Positions 18,186-28,336 are shown, numbered from the stretch's first letter. The stretch: 64,000 bases of DNA from Richelia sinica FACHB-800 (GCF_014698825.1 NZ_JACJTT010000002.1:186001-250000), one strand, 5' to 3'. Translations and numbers: made by a program. Notes: generated by a model from the letters alone, not told the origin.

Positions 18186-21100
18186 TTATTTTGATAAAAG
18201 TTGCTGAATCGTAATTGCAAGTTGTTTAAGTCTGACAGGTTTAGATAAATATTCATTTGCTCCTGCTGCTAAACAACTTTCCATATCCCCTGGCATAGCT
18301 AGAGCGGTTAGGGCAATAATTGGTATATCGGTCAATTGTAGATCATTGCGTATGCGTCGAATTGCCTCAAGTCCATCCATTTGGGGCATTTGAATATCCA
18401 TTAAAATTAAGTCGGGGCGTTGAGTTGCAGTAATATCCAGTGCTTGCTGACCATTGTTGGCTGTAATCAGACGATATCCGTGACTTTCCAGATAGTCAAA
18501 CATCATATCAATATTTACCTGATTATCTTCCACTATCAAAATTAAGGGAGATTCTAAAGATGGTGGTGATAATTCAATTTCAGTAGGTGAGGGAATATTT
18601 ACCTTTGTTGTTAAGCTTTCATTGCTGCTATGGTAAGGAATACGAATAGTAAAACAACTGCCTTTTCCCACTTCACTGCTAACTGAAACCGTTCCCCCAT
18701 GTAGTTCCACAATTTGCTTCACCAGTGCTAGTCCTAAACCAGTGCCTTCATATTCGTGGCTAAGGCTGCTATTAACTTGCATAAAAGCTTGAAACAACTT
18801 ACTAATATCTTCTTGGTTAATACCGATACCTGTATCTGTAACAGAAAAACAAAGGAAAGGAGAAGACAAAGCAGAATTGACTGTAGCTGTAGATTCTACT
18901 CCCCCTGGTTCTTCCAACCAGACTTTTAGGGATACAGAACCGTTTTCTTTTGTGAATTTGACAGCGTTATTTAGTAGGTTGATCAGTACCTGACGCATCC
19001 GGCGTTCATCTATCTGAAGGCTGCCAAGGTTGTTGGCAATATGGGATTTGAGGGCAATATTTTTTTTCAATGCTATCTGTCGGATGAAGACTAAACTAGA
19101 ATCACAGAGGCTTTGAACTGAAACATCACTCAGGTCTAGTTCTAGTTTGCCAGATTCGATTTTTGATAAATCAAGAATATCGTTGATTAGTTCTAACAAA
19201 TGTCTACCGCTACGCTCGATGGTAGAAATGGCTCTTAGTTGTCGTTCATTGATAGCTCCAAACACATCATCCTGTAAGCCTTCCGACATTCCCAAAATCG
19301 CATTGAGAGGTGTTCGTAATTCATGGCTCATGTTCGCCAGAAATTCATCTTTGAGGCGAGTAGCGTGTGCTAGTTCACTATTAGTTTTATTAAGTTCCTG
19401 ATTGAAATACAACAGTTGTGCTTCTGCTTGTTTGCGCTCGGTGATATCAGTCAATGTCCCAACATAGCCGATAATGCTACCATCGGTATTGGTTTCTGCT
19501 ATGACATAGCTGTAGAACCAAGTAATGCTGCCATCTGGTAGCAGATGTCTACCTTCGTTAGAAAAGAGTTCTCCTGTCTGGGCAGTTTGAGACCATTGAA
19601 CCCATTTTTGCGACAAGCGATCGCGGTCTTCTGGATGCAAAGTTTCTATCCATCCCTGACCCAAAGCTGCTTGTGTCGGTCTACCTGTCATCTGACTCCA
19701 GGATTCATTGACATAGAGACAATTACCAATGGTATCCAGCCGGAAAATACCAACAGGAACCGCTTGTGTTAAAGCTGCATAGCGGCGTTCACTTTCTCGC
19801 AGGGCTAATTCTATTGTTTTGCGCTCTGTAATATCAGAGTTAATACCTACCATCCGTATGGGTTCGCCCTGGTGATTGCGTTGAACTATGGCAGCAGCTT
19901 TAATAAAGTGAATGCTGCCATCTGGATGAACAATGCGAAATTCTGTATCAAAGTCTTTTTCACCTCTGATAGCAGCTGCAAGGGCAGCATCAATTTCAGG
20001 AAGATCATCTGGATAAAGGGCATTTCGCCAAGTCTCATAAGTGGATTTAATCTGGGATTTTTGCACACCATACAGTTCATACATTCGGTCATCGCATACT
20101 GGGTCTTGAACCATATCCCAGTCCCAAGTGCCAATTGCTCCTGCTTGCAGTGCCAATGTCAGTCTGTCAGAAAGATTCCGTAACTGTTCCTTCTTTTGTT
20201 TGCGTTCAGTAATATCAGTTTCTGAACCACTCATGCGAATGACACTACCTGCGTCGTCCCATAAAGCTTGACCCCGGTCTAATATCCATAGATAGGAGCC
20301 ATCTTTGTGCTTGACTCGGTATTCTTCTTGGAAAAAAGGTGTCTTTTGGGCAAAATGGTCAGCCACTGCTTGCATCACCCGTTCATAATCGTCGGGATGG
20401 ATGCGACTTGACCATTCTTCTACGTTGTGGCTAATTTCATCCTCGCTAAAGCCTCGCATTTGTTTCCAACGAGTGGAAAAGAAAACTTGATTCGTTCTAG
20501 TATCCCAATCCCAAATTCCATCATTAGTACCACGCAATATTAGTTGCCAACGCTCTTCACTTGCCTGTAAAGCTGCTGTACGCTGTTCTACTCTAGTTTC
20601 TAATTCCTGATTCAGTGCTTGTAATGCTATTTCTACTTGTTTGCGTTCAGTAATATCTTTGGCTGAGGCAATAGTACGATAAACTTTGCCAGAATCATCA
20701 AAAACTGGAAATGCTTGGACGTAAATCCAGCGTAATTCTCCACTGGGTCTAAAAATGCGGTACTCGGTTTGGCATTTCTGACCAGACATCACTTGCTGCA
20801 TTTCTATTTGTAACCGACTTATATCTTCTGGATAAACAGATTCCAGCCACACCATCGGATTTTTGTACATTTCTGCACAAGGCCGCTGCCAGATGCGTTC
20901 ATATCCCGAACTAAGATAAATTGTTTTACTAAAGTCAGCATTTTGGATCAGAAATACTTCCTCCACCGCTGTTGCTAGTTGGCGAAAATTTTCTTCGTTC
21001 TCTTGGAGAGTCTTTTGTATCCGTTGGCGTTCTGCTAATTCTGCCTGTGCCTGTTGATATGCGCTAGATTGTTGAATGGCGATCGCAATTTGCACGGAAA

Positions 21101-21974
21101 GTTGATCTAATAATTCCAGTTCCTGTGCTTCCCAGTGACGTGGTGCAGAACATTGATGAGCAATTAATAATCCCCATAATTGCCCTGTGACAATAATCGG
21201 CACTACCAAGTTGGCTTGGACTTGAAATTGTTCTAGTAACTGCAAATGGCAGTCTGTTAAATCCGCTTGATAAATATCATCAATTGCCCGTTTTTTTCCC
21301 TGATGATAGTCTTGACCTGCACCTTCTTGAAAACAAGTGTCTTGAATCTGCACCCCCAAAGATGCTCTCCAATTTGGCAGCACCGACTCCGCGACAATAG
21401 TACCACTCATATCTGGATTAAATTGATACACCAATACTCTGTCTGCCTTAAGAAACTGGCGTACTTCTGTTGTTGTTGTCTGTAAAACTTCTTCTAATTG
21501 AAGAGACTGATGAATCCGTAAAGCTGCTGCCGCAATTATTTTTTGTTTTTGCCGGCTTTGTTCTAGCTGTCTAGTCAGGTTCATCCGTTCAACTGCTTGA
21601 TGAATTGCCCGGTGCAGAATGTTAGGAGTAAGTTGGTCTTTGACGAGATAATCCTGACAACCACTTTTCATCGCACGGACAGCAATCATTTCGTTTCCCT
21701 GTCCTGTCAGCAGGATAACTGAAGTGTGACTGTTGGTAAAGTATTGCTTCAATTTCTCCAGCACCTCTAGCCCATCTTCATCTGGCAATTTATAATCCAG
21801 CAAAATGATATCTGGTGTCTCCTGCTGACAATATTTCATTGTCTCTGTTACTGTTTCACTCTCCACAATCTGATAGATATACAGGCTATCTTGTAGCAAA
21901 AAGCGACTGTATAAGTACCTGTCTTCGGGGCAATCATCAATTAGCAGAACAGTGAGGGGGAGACGATGGCTCAT
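18186..21974 (-). CDS. Hybrid histidine kinase with DXCF cyanobacteriochrome GAF domain
   Basis: Protein of 1262 residues. Order: receiver 1 (about 8-125, phosphoacceptor D60), GAF (about 155-305), four PAS/PAC units (about 325-865), HisKA (NMSHELRTPLNAILG), HATPase (DTGIGI, GTGLGLAL) and a C-terminal receiver (LILMDIQMPQMDG). The GAF has the bilin-binding hallmarks: D212-T-C214-F and C242-H243 followed by FQVQANLVVPI. The two cysteines are 28 residues apart, the spacing known in DXCF-type cyanobacteriochromes such as TePixJ. A blue/green-type photoreceptor kinase is inferred. No PAS or kinase motif is missing. Monocistronic; its target regulator is not adjacent. Confidence 0.9.
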   Translation of the reverse strand: MSHRLPLTVLLIDDCPEDRYLYSRFLLQDSLYIYQIVESETVTETMKYCQQETPDIILLDYKLPDEDGLEVLEKLKQYFTNSHTSVILLTGQGNEMIAVRAMKSGCQDYLVKDQLTPNILHRAIHQAVERMNLTRQLEQSRQKQKIIAAAALRIHQSLQLEEVLQTTTTEVRQFLKADRVLVYQFNPDMSGTIVAESVLPNWRASLGVQIQDTCFQEGAGQDYHQGKKRAIDDIYQADLTDCHLQLLEQFQVQANLVVPIIVTGQLWGLLIAHQCSAPRHWEAQELELLDQLSVQIAIAIQQSSAYQQAQAELAERQRIQKTLQENEENFRQLATAVEEVFLIQNADFSKTIYLSSGYERIWQRPCAEMYKNPMVWLESVYPEDISRLQIEMQQVMSGQKCQTEYRIFRPSGELRWIYVQAFPVFDDSGKVYRTIASAKDITERKQVEIALQALNQELETRVEQRTAALQASEERWQLILRGTNDGIWDWDTRTNQVFFSTRWKQMRGFSEDEISHNVEEWSSRIHPDDYERVMQAVADHFAQKTPFFQEEYRVKHKDGSYLWILDRGQALWDDAGSVIRMSGSETDITERKQKKEQLRNLSDRLTLALQAGAIGTWDWDMVQDPVCDDRMYELYGVQKSQIKSTYETWRNALYPDDLPEIDAALAAAIRGEKDFDTEFRIVHPDGSIHFIKAAAIVQRNHQGEPIRMVGINSDITERKTIELALRESERRYAALTQAVPVGIFRLDTIGNCLYVNESWSQMTGRPTQAALGQGWIETLHPEDRDRLSQKWVQWSQTAQTGELFSNEGRHLLPDGSITWFYSYVIAETNTDGSIIGYVGTLTDITERKQAEAQLLYFNQELNKTNSELAHATRLKDEFLANMSHELRTPLNAILGMSEGLQDDVFGAINERQLRAISTIERSGRHLLELINDILDLSKIESGKLELDLSDVSVQSLCDSSLVFIRQIALKKNIALKSHIANNLGSLQIDERRMRQVLINLLNNAVKFTKENGSVSLKVWLEEPGGVESTATVNSALSSPFLCFSVTDTGIGINQEDISKLFQAFMQVNSSLSHEYEGTGLGLALVKQIVELHGGTVSVSSEVGKGSCFTIRIPYHSSNESLTTKVNIPSPTEIELSPPSLESPLILIVEDNQVNIDMMFDYLESHGYRLITANNGQQALDITATQRPDLILMDIQMPQMDGLEAIRRIRNDLQLTDIPIIALTALAMPGDMESCLAAGANEYLSKPVRLKQLAITIQQLLSK

Positions 21975-22564
21975 AAATCATGAAATAACAATAGAATTTC
22001 AGTTCCTAGTAAGAGGCTGTTTTAAACAATAAACATAGGAACTTTCATCTCTATTCACAAAAGTGGAGTCTGAATACCCTATAGAGATTTTTGTCAGCCA
22101 GAAAATTAGAGCATAACTCTGGGATTAAACCAGTTATGTAATTTTTAGTTTATAAGCTTATTGAGCCTGCCTGATCAATTTTCTTAATTCATAAAATTAC
22201 AATTTATGTCAATTAAGTATCAAGAGTATAAATATACAATGTAAAAGCATATATTCATGCTTATAAATACTATAATAAAGGTTTTATACCTATATAACAT
22301 CCGTAATCTAATATTTTGCACCAACAAAATAAACACAGAAGCTAAAAATATACAGTGTAAGAAAGTGATGCCAGATGCAAGAATAAGTTTACGGTTTAAT
22401 ATGTAATATTCATAATTGAGAATACAGACTAGGTTTCGTTCCCCTCCAAACTTTGATAATTGCCAAAACCCTCACAACTTTCTCACAATCTAGCTTTAAA
22501 TTCAGAACATAAATCGCTAGGTTGGCACGATCGCCCAAAATCCTAACGGTGGTTAGCGGATGAG
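21975..22564. other. Divergent spacer, AT-rich
   Basis: About 590 bases between divergent genes for the photoreceptor kinase and the radical SAM protein. Strongly AT-rich from 22140 to 22430. No gene or clear repeat recognised. Confidence 0.4.
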
Positions 22565-23389
22565 GTGGTTATGGTTGCGTCGTCATTTCCCCCAGGACAA
22601 AGCTTTTCGGCAATTTATGGCCCAGTTAAATCATGGCGCTATGGGCGATCGCTTGGCATCGATCCTATCGGCATTATTTCCACCTGCTCTTTCAATTGTG
22701 TCTATTGCCAACTGGGTAATATTCAGCAGCGAACGAGTGAACGGCAAATTTTTGTCCCCACAGAGCAAATTATCTGTGAATTGCAAGCCATTCCCACCGC
22801 GGGATATCTAGATATAGATGTAGTCACATTTAGTGGTAGTGGCGAACCTACCCTAGCACTGAATTTAGGGGAAATGCTAGCAATAGCCAAAAAAATAACC
22901 AATCGAGCGATCGTTGTTTTAACTAATAGTAGCAAGTTAGATGATCCTGCTGTCCGCCAAGCATTAACAACAGCTGATATTGTCGCCGTTAAATTAGATG
23001 CTATTTCGTCAAATCAACTACGGCACATTAATCAGCCTACAGAGACAATTGATTTACCACAAATTCTCGCTGGTATTGAGCAATTTCGTCGCGAATATTC
23101 AGGAATCTTAGCCATTCAAACAATGGTTTTAGCTAATTGGACAGCAGATATTCAAAACAACTACATCCGCTTTCTAGAAAGAATAAAACCTGACGAAATT
23201 CAATTTAATACCCCCTCTCGTCCCCGGATTTTAACTAGAACCTTAGAATCTAGAGGTAATGAACACAGTGAAAATCGTTCTTCCTCTTACCAGTATTTCA
23301 AGTGTATAACTGCTGACAAGTTAACTGCTTTGGCTGAAAAAATTAATAATCTTACCAAGATTCCCGTGCGTTATGCCTCTAGAACCTAG
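22565..23389 (+). CDS. Radical SAM protein
   Basis: Protein of about 274 residues in the radical SAM superfamily, which cleaves S-adenosylmethionine with a [4Fe-4S] cluster. The cluster motif is CSFNCVYC (CxxxCxxC) and the SAM-binding GGE-like motif is GSGEPTL. A TIM-barrel layout follows (VVLTNSSKL, VAVKLDA, IQTMVLANW). Starts at GTG 22565 or ATG 22571; spacing does not decide. The substrate is unknown; it resembles the short TYW1-like/MoaA-like radical SAM group. Followed 42 bases later by another iron-sulfur SAM protein, suggesting an operon. Confidence 0.85.
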   Translation: MVMVASSFPPGQSFSAIYGPVKSWRYGRSLGIDPIGIISTCSFNCVYCQLGNIQQRTSERQIFVPTEQIICELQAIPTAGYLDIDVVTFSGSGEPTLALNLGEMLAIAKKITNRAIVVLTNSSKLDDPAVRQALTTADIVAVKLDAISSNQLRHINQPTETIDLPQILAGIEQFRREYSGILAIQTMVLANWTADIQNNYIRFLERIKPDEIQFNTPSRPRILTRTLESRGNEHSENRSSSYQYFKCITADKLTALAEKINNLTKIPVRYASRT

Positions 23390-23431
23390 CTATATTAACG
23401 ATTAACAGGTAAAACTGCTAAGGAGACACCA

Positions 23432-24055
23432 ATGCAAACACAGCCCTCCACACAAACCGTACAACTCCCAGAAATACCCCCTGGACATCTCAACATTATG
23501 GGTTATGTTGATCAATCAGAAGTTAATGGCCCTGGTTGTCGTGCCGTGGTGTGGGTGCAAGGTTGTCCCCGTGAGTGTCCTGGTTGCTTTAATCCTGAGT
23601 CCTGGTCATTTGCAGTTAATCAGTTAATTTCCGTGGATAGTCTAGCAGCTAGTATTCTCAGTAATCCAAATAATACAGGGGTGACTTTCTCTGGTGGTGA
23701 ACCTTTTTGGCAAGCACCTGCATTGGCAGCTTTGGCGAAAAAGTTAAAAGCCGCAGGTTTAAATGTCATGTCATTTACTGGTTTTACCCTCCCACAACTC
23801 CAATCAGAATCAGCCCCTCCCGGTGCTCAAGAATTGTTAGAACAATTAGACATTTTAATTGACGGGCCCTTTGTCAAATCCTTAGCTATTAATTCGCCTA
23901 ATTCTCCAGTTTCCTCTAAAAATCAAAAGGTGCGGATATTAAACCCAGAATTTGCAGATAAAATTACCTGGGCCAGTGACCAAATTGAAGTGCATATCCT
24001 CAAAGATGGTAGTCGGATTGTCACTGGATATCAAGGCTGGTTAGAACTCACTTAA
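23432..24055 (+). CDS. Radical SAM activating-enzyme-like protein (NrdG/PflA type)
   Basis: Protein of 207 residues resembling glycyl-radical activating enzymes. N-terminal MGYVDQSEVNGPGCRAVVWVQGC precedes the cluster motif CPRECPGC (CxxxCxxC), then GVTFSGGEPFWQ with the SAM-binding GGEP. These features match the 4Fe-4S single-cluster domain/NrdG group. No glycyl-radical enzyme gene is adjacent, so the substrate is uncertain. AAGGAG lies just before the ATG. Probably co-transcribed with the radical SAM gene 42 bases upstream. A 9-bp hairpin sits 31 bases after the stop. Confidence 0.85.
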   Translation: MQTQPSTQTVQLPEIPPGHLNIMGYVDQSEVNGPGCRAVVWVQGCPRECPGCFNPESWSFAVNQLISVDSLAASILSNPNNTGVTFSGGEPFWQAPALAALAKKLKAAGLNVMSFTGFTLPQLQSESAPPGAQELLEQLDILIDGPFVKSLAINSPNSPVSSKNQKVRILNPEFADKITWASDQIEVHILKDGSRIVTGYQGWLELT

Positions 24056-24086
24056 CAACTTCCCTATTCATAATCTTACTTTGTTC

Positions 24087-24109
24087 GGATGCGTCATGAC
24101 GACGCATCC
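24087..24109. terminator. Perfect hairpin between convergent genes
   Basis: Stem GGATGCGTC/GACGCATCC with loop ATGAC. It lies between the convergent radical SAM and rca genes, with no strong T run. It also looks like a mobile GATGCGTC palindrome. Confidence 0.6.
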
Positions 24110-24124
24110 TACTGTTATTTGTCA

Positions 24125-25387
24125 TCAATTAGTGAGTCCGAAAACTTTGCCATTGGGTCGTTGAATAATCGTCTCTACCACTCGACGTTTAGCTTTTGGA
24201 TCAATTCCCACTAACCTTACATATTCACCACTATATTGCAGTAAGCAAGATTCCAAGGTGGAGATTGCATCTGCTTCCCCATCTATATGCACAGTGCCGC
24301 AACTTTGCCAGGAACCAGTGCGAAAACGCCGTTCGTCAACATGTTCAATGCCAATTTTGTAACCTTGGGATAAAATTTGGCGAATTTGAGCTTGAGTTTC
24401 TAAACTTAAATGGGTTTTCGATGGGGATTGATTCAAGTATTGATGATTAACAGGTTGATTAATAGATACTTCGGGAATTGGAGGTGCAGCTTGATAACTT
24501 CTACCACGATTTAATCGATTATATTCATCTACTAAATGGGAAGTTTCCACCCGTTGTTGTTCCTTGATCATGAATTGACCAGATTCAATTAAATGGGATA
24601 AGGTGAAATCTGGTTTTTTAAATTCTGGTGGTGGTTCTACACTATTAACAACTCGCATAGAGATTTTTTCAAAGCCGATTTGATGAATAAAATCGCGAAT
24701 TTGTTCATCATAAATGCGAGAACGTAAGGCACTAAAGAAATCTATTGATTGATGGGGGAAAGTATCTACTAATCGTTCTATTTCTGTTGGAGATAATCCA
24801 TCTGGACTAAAAATACCTGCCACAATTCCCACTTTATCATCGCGGCTTGGTTCCCAGTAAAATTTCTCCATCCGTCCATCACGAATTAATGGTGCATAGA
24901 GTGTGGAAAAATCATTACCTGTGACAATAATAGGCACACGACGAATGGGGTTAGAGTCATAACTACCAGGTAATTGCACATCTGTAGGATTATCAGCAAT
25001 ATTCATTAATGTGGCATTTACCAATTGGGTGTTGACGGTATATTGAGTACCTTCATCAAAGCGTCCTGCACCTGCATCCAAATCATTAATCATGAGTACG
25101 CACATTTTGCCACGCACTTTGATTAATTCGGCTGTTTCTCGATAACGCAAGCGAATTAATCTTGCTGGGTCTCCTGCATCTGGACTTTCTAATTCTCCTC
25201 CAGAGATGAGTGTTACTTCCACACCCATTTTTTCAAAGACTAGTTCGCATTGAAATGACTTACCTTCACCTTTACGTCCATGAATACCTAAAATTAGGGG
25301 GACTCTGACTCCAGGAAGATTCAGGAAATTTTTGGTAATATGGACGGCTAGTTTATCTAAAAAGCGGGGAGCAATGTAATAACTCAT
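24125..25387 (-). CDS. rca: RuBisCO activase with SSU-like C-terminal domain
   Basis: AAA+ ATPase of 420 residues that removes inhibitory sugar phosphates from RuBisCO. Walker A is GRKGEGKS (about residues 37-44) and Walker B is CVLMINDLDAG. Residues about 325-410 (SLETQAQIRQILSQGYKIGI, RFRTGSWQSCG) form a RuBisCO small-subunit-like domain, as in beta-cyanobacterial Rca and CcmM, which docks the enzyme in carboxysomes. The linker is Pro/Asn-rich. No rbcLXS operon is in this window. Monocistronic; upstream lies the degenerate kinase gene on the same strand about 115 bases away. Confidence 0.95.
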   Translation of the reverse strand: MSYYIAPRFLDKLAVHITKNFLNLPGVRVPLILGIHGRKGEGKSFQCELVFEKMGVEVTLISGGELESPDAGDPARLIRLRYRETAELIKVRGKMCVLMINDLDAGAGRFDEGTQYTVNTQLVNATLMNIADNPTDVQLPGSYDSNPIRRVPIIVTGNDFSTLYAPLIRDGRMEKFYWEPSRDDKVGIVAGIFSPDGLSPTEIERLVDTFPHQSIDFFSALRSRIYDEQIRDFIHQIGFEKISMRVVNSVEPPPEFKKPDFTLSHLIESGQFMIKEQQRVETSHLVDEYNRLNRGRSYQAAPPIPEVSINQPVNHQYLNQSPSKTHLSLETQAQIRQILSQGYKIGIEHVDERRFRTGSWQSCGTVHIDGEADAISTLESCLLQYSGEYVRLVGIDPKAKRRVVETIIQRPNGKVFGLTN

Positions 25388-25504
25388 ATATTTATCTCTA
25401 GGCTTGGTCTTTATGGTGATGTTTGATAGTTAATAGCTATGTGCAGTGACAAAAATTTTACTATTCCAGAGCATAGATGAAAACTATATCCATGGAAGTA
25501 AATC

Positions 25505-26875
25505 TTATACTAGGGGTAAAAGTATTTCAAATTCTGTGCCTACATTTAATTCCGATTGGAATGATAATTTGCCCCCATGTCTAACAGTTATAATACGATA
25601 GCTCACTGCTAAACTAGTTTCTTTGTCTGCATTTTTTTCTGTGGAAAAAGTTTCTGTAATTTGTTTTTTTAATTCGGGAGACATACCAGGGCCATTATCA
25701 GCAATGCGGATAGAAACCCAGCGTGAGTCAGGGTCATTAGGTTGGGTTGCTGGTTGAGAAATAACACTTGTCTTAATATTAATGCGTGGCTTAGGTTTAG
25801 TATTGGTAGATTCTGGATATAATTTGCGCTGCCAAGAAGAATTTAATAATACATCTACTGCTTGACTCAAAATATTCATAAATACCTGATTTAATTGTCC
25901 CATGAAGCAGAAAACTGGCGGTAAATGTCCGTAGTTTCTGACTATTTCGATTTCTCCTTTAATCCGGCTATTAATAAGCAGGACAATACTATCTAGGCAG
26001 GCGTGTATATCTGCTGGTTTAGGGTGAACTTCATCAATATGACAAAAGTTTTGCAGACTAGAAACCAATTTTTTTAATCTTTCGGCTCCGGTGCGGATAC
26101 TATTGAGAGTTTGGATTAAGTCTTGTTCTAAAAAATCAAATTCTATATCTTCTTTACAAGCAATTATTTCTTGATTAATTTGAGATAGTTGTTGCTCATA
26201 AACAGCAATGAGTTTGAGTAAATCCTGACTGTATTTAGTCACATAGGTTAAATTGCCCCAAATAAAACCTACAGGGTCAAGAATTTCATGTACTACACCA
26301 TCTACTAACCTGCCTAAGCTAGCCATTTTATCATTTTGAATCATTTTGGCTTGGCTGCGTTCGTACTTTAATTGAGTTTCAATGCTGCGAATTTGCCAAG
26401 CAGCTATATTTAATTCCTGTTGATCTAATAATTGATAATGATTATCTGTACTTTGCACGACAATGGGTTCTGCTAGCAGGTCTGGGGAACGGGTTAAGCT
26501 GGATTGCATTGCCGACAAAATGGAAGTTTGCTCGCTTAAATATAAAATTGGTTTTCTCAAATAACTGTAAAGAACACTTAAGCTTTCTTTTAGTAACATT
26601 TTGTGTCCATGGGGACGAATTGCTAATTCTAGCAGTTGTTTTCTGGAGATCATGCCCCAGTGTTTTCCCTGTTCTAATAAAATAATTCCTGGTAATTGGG
26701 GATATTGTTCTAAATATTTAATAATTTCTCTGCCAGTACAAGTATTCTCTGCCTGAAAACTATACATTGGCAGTTCGTTGAGGGTGGAATCTATATGCAG
26801 ATCGCGATCGCTACCTACTGATAAAGACGGCCCTGATATTTGAGAACTAAACTCTTGTGACACCGAACACACCAA
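25505..26875 (-). CDS. Histidine-kinase-like protein with degenerate ATP-binding boxes
   Basis: Protein of 456 residues. The N-terminus (about 35-160) resembles a CBS-like sensor region (LPGIILLEQGKHWGMISRKQLLEL). A coiled stretch leads to the phosphoacceptor segment LGRLVDGVVHEILDPVGFIW, where HEINNP of relatives has become HEILDP. In the ATPase part the N-box reads FMNILSQAVDVL (Gln in place of the Mg2+-binding Asn), the G1 box DNGPGM is kept, but the GTGLGLSI glycine box is replaced by ETSLAVSY. It may be a pseudokinase or use an altered nucleotide site. The kinase at 49437 is an intact relative for comparison. Same strand as rca. Confidence 0.85.
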   Translation of the reverse strand: MVCSVSQEFSSQISGPSLSVGSDRDLHIDSTLNELPMYSFQAENTCTGREIIKYLEQYPQLPGIILLEQGKHWGMISRKQLLELAIRPHGHKMLLKESLSVLYSYLRKPILYLSEQTSILSAMQSSLTRSPDLLAEPIVVQSTDNHYQLLDQQELNIAAWQIRSIETQLKYERSQAKMIQNDKMASLGRLVDGVVHEILDPVGFIWGNLTYVTKYSQDLLKLIAVYEQQLSQINQEIIACKEDIEFDFLEQDLIQTLNSIRTGAERLKKLVSSLQNFCHIDEVHPKPADIHACLDSIVLLINSRIKGEIEIVRNYGHLPPVFCFMGQLNQVFMNILSQAVDVLLNSSWQRKLYPESTNTKPKPRINIKTSVISQPATQPNDPDSRWVSIRIADNGPGMSPELKKQITETFSTEKNADKETSLAVSYRIITVRHGGKLSFQSELNVGTEFEILLPLV

Positions 26876-27256
26876 TTTTTACGAAAACGAGAAATCCCTT
26901 ACCTAATATTCTACCTGCTACCTCAACATTCATAATTTTTGTTAGATTGATCATCTTTGTCTGCGGGTAACGCTGGTCATAGGAATTTATCTCTATCAGC
27001 ATCTGGTATCTGGTTGAATTGGTAAATTCTGAAAATTAGGGTACAAGAAGCAATCACAAGCATAACAAGCTAAATAAATGTATCATCAGCTTTTTCCTCA
27101 GGTTGGTCTAACTATTAATTAGGTGCGATCGCCCGCATTCTGCAAAATAACTGTTTATAATATGGTTTACTTTCTGTGTTCTGTCCTTGATCCCCATTGC
27201 CGTAACATGTCTAGGAACAATCCACAAACTCAACACCGCTTGTGACTGCGACACCC
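26876..27256. other. Divergent promoter region
   Basis: About 380 bases between the kinase-like gene and the permease operon, holding both promoters. No further feature recognised except a HIP1-like GCGATCGC near 27125. Confidence 0.4.
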
Positions 27257-28306
27257 ATGAATCAATTACACAATGGCTTTACTCTGTTCTTGAGTCTGCT
27301 AGTCGAGGCGATTCCTTTTTTGTTAATTGGGGTGTTATTCTCCAGTTTGCTGTTGTTTTTTATCGATGAACGCAAATTAGTCGATAAAATGCCTACCAAC
27401 CCCTTTCTGGGAGCTTTATTCGGGAGTTTAATTGGTTTCTTATTTCCTGTCTGTGAGTGCGGTAATGTCCCAGTAGCACGACGATTATTAATGCAAGGCG
27501 TTCCTTCATCAGTTGCTATTGGCTTTTTACTGGCTGCACCTACCATTAACCCAATTGTCATTTGGTCAACTTGGAAGGCCTTCCGAGATCAGCCGGAAAT
27601 TGTGATATTACGCGTTATATTGTCTTTAGCGATTGCCACAATCATTGGTTTCATCTTTAGTTTTCAAAAAGACTTAAGTCCAATTTTGCAACCAGCGATC
27701 GCTCGCTATCTGAAATTTAACCCACCACCTAAATCAGAAAAGCGCCGTGGGAAAAGGTTTTCGCTCCCAACAGACCAATCAACACCAAATTTTTTACAAT
27801 CAGGAACTTATATCCTGGGTGGCAAAGCAGGAATACCCACTCGATTAGATAGTTCTCTCCCCATTTCTAGCAACCCCAGCCCCACAAAGAAATCCGTAGT
27901 TGAGAAACTGCCTTTGGTTTTAGAGAATGTCATCCAAGAACTGCGGGAATTAGGCGGGGTAATGGTGCTAGGTAGTGCTGTAGCCGCAGCTATTCAAGTT
28001 TTAGCTCCCCGTGATTTCATTATTGGTTTAGGTGCAGGCCCCATTAGCTCTATTATCGCCATGTTAATCTTAGCGGCGGTAGTATCTATTTGTTCTACAG
28101 TCGATTCGTTTTTTGCCCTCTCATTTGCTTCCACCTTTACTAGTGGTTCTTTATTAGCATTCTTGGTATTTGGGCCAATGATTGACATTAAAGGTGTAGG
28201 TTTGATGTTATCAATTTTCAAAACCAGAGCCTTATTTTATCTGTTTGCTTTAGCCGGATTATTAACACTTTTGTCTACCTTATTTTTGAACCTATACGTC
28301 ATCTAA
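27257..28306 (+). CDS. Permease, YcgR/ArsP-like (UPF0718)
   Basis: Integral membrane protein of about 350 residues with eight or more hydrophobic segments. The signature FPVCECGNVPVARRLL and LLAAPTINPIVI near the N-terminus, and a repeated pattern with CSTVDSFFALSF near the C-terminus, are typical of the UPF0718/ArsP permease family. A polar loop of about 70 residues separates the halves. ATG 27257 is chosen; GTG 27242 in frame would add five residues. Followed 30 bases later by its usual partner (TIGR03943), so the two are an operon. Transported substrate unknown; metal or metalloid export is a family-based guess. Confidence 0.85.
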   Translation: MNQLHNGFTLFLSLLVEAIPFLLIGVLFSSLLLFFIDERKLVDKMPTNPFLGALFGSLIGFLFPVCECGNVPVARRLLMQGVPSSVAIGFLLAAPTINPIVIWSTWKAFRDQPEIVILRVILSLAIATIIGFIFSFQKDLSPILQPAIARYLKFNPPPKSEKRRGKRFSLPTDQSTPNFLQSGTYILGGKAGIPTRLDSSLPISSNPSPTKKSVVEKLPLVLENVIQELRELGGVMVLGSAVAAAIQVLAPRDFIIGLGAGPISSIIAMLILAAVVSICSTVDSFFALSFASTFTSGSLLAFLVFGPMIDIKGVGLMLSIFKTRALFYLFALAGLLTLLSTLFLNLYVI

Positions 28307-28336
28307 TGTCTGTCAGTTGCATTTGACAAAAGACCA

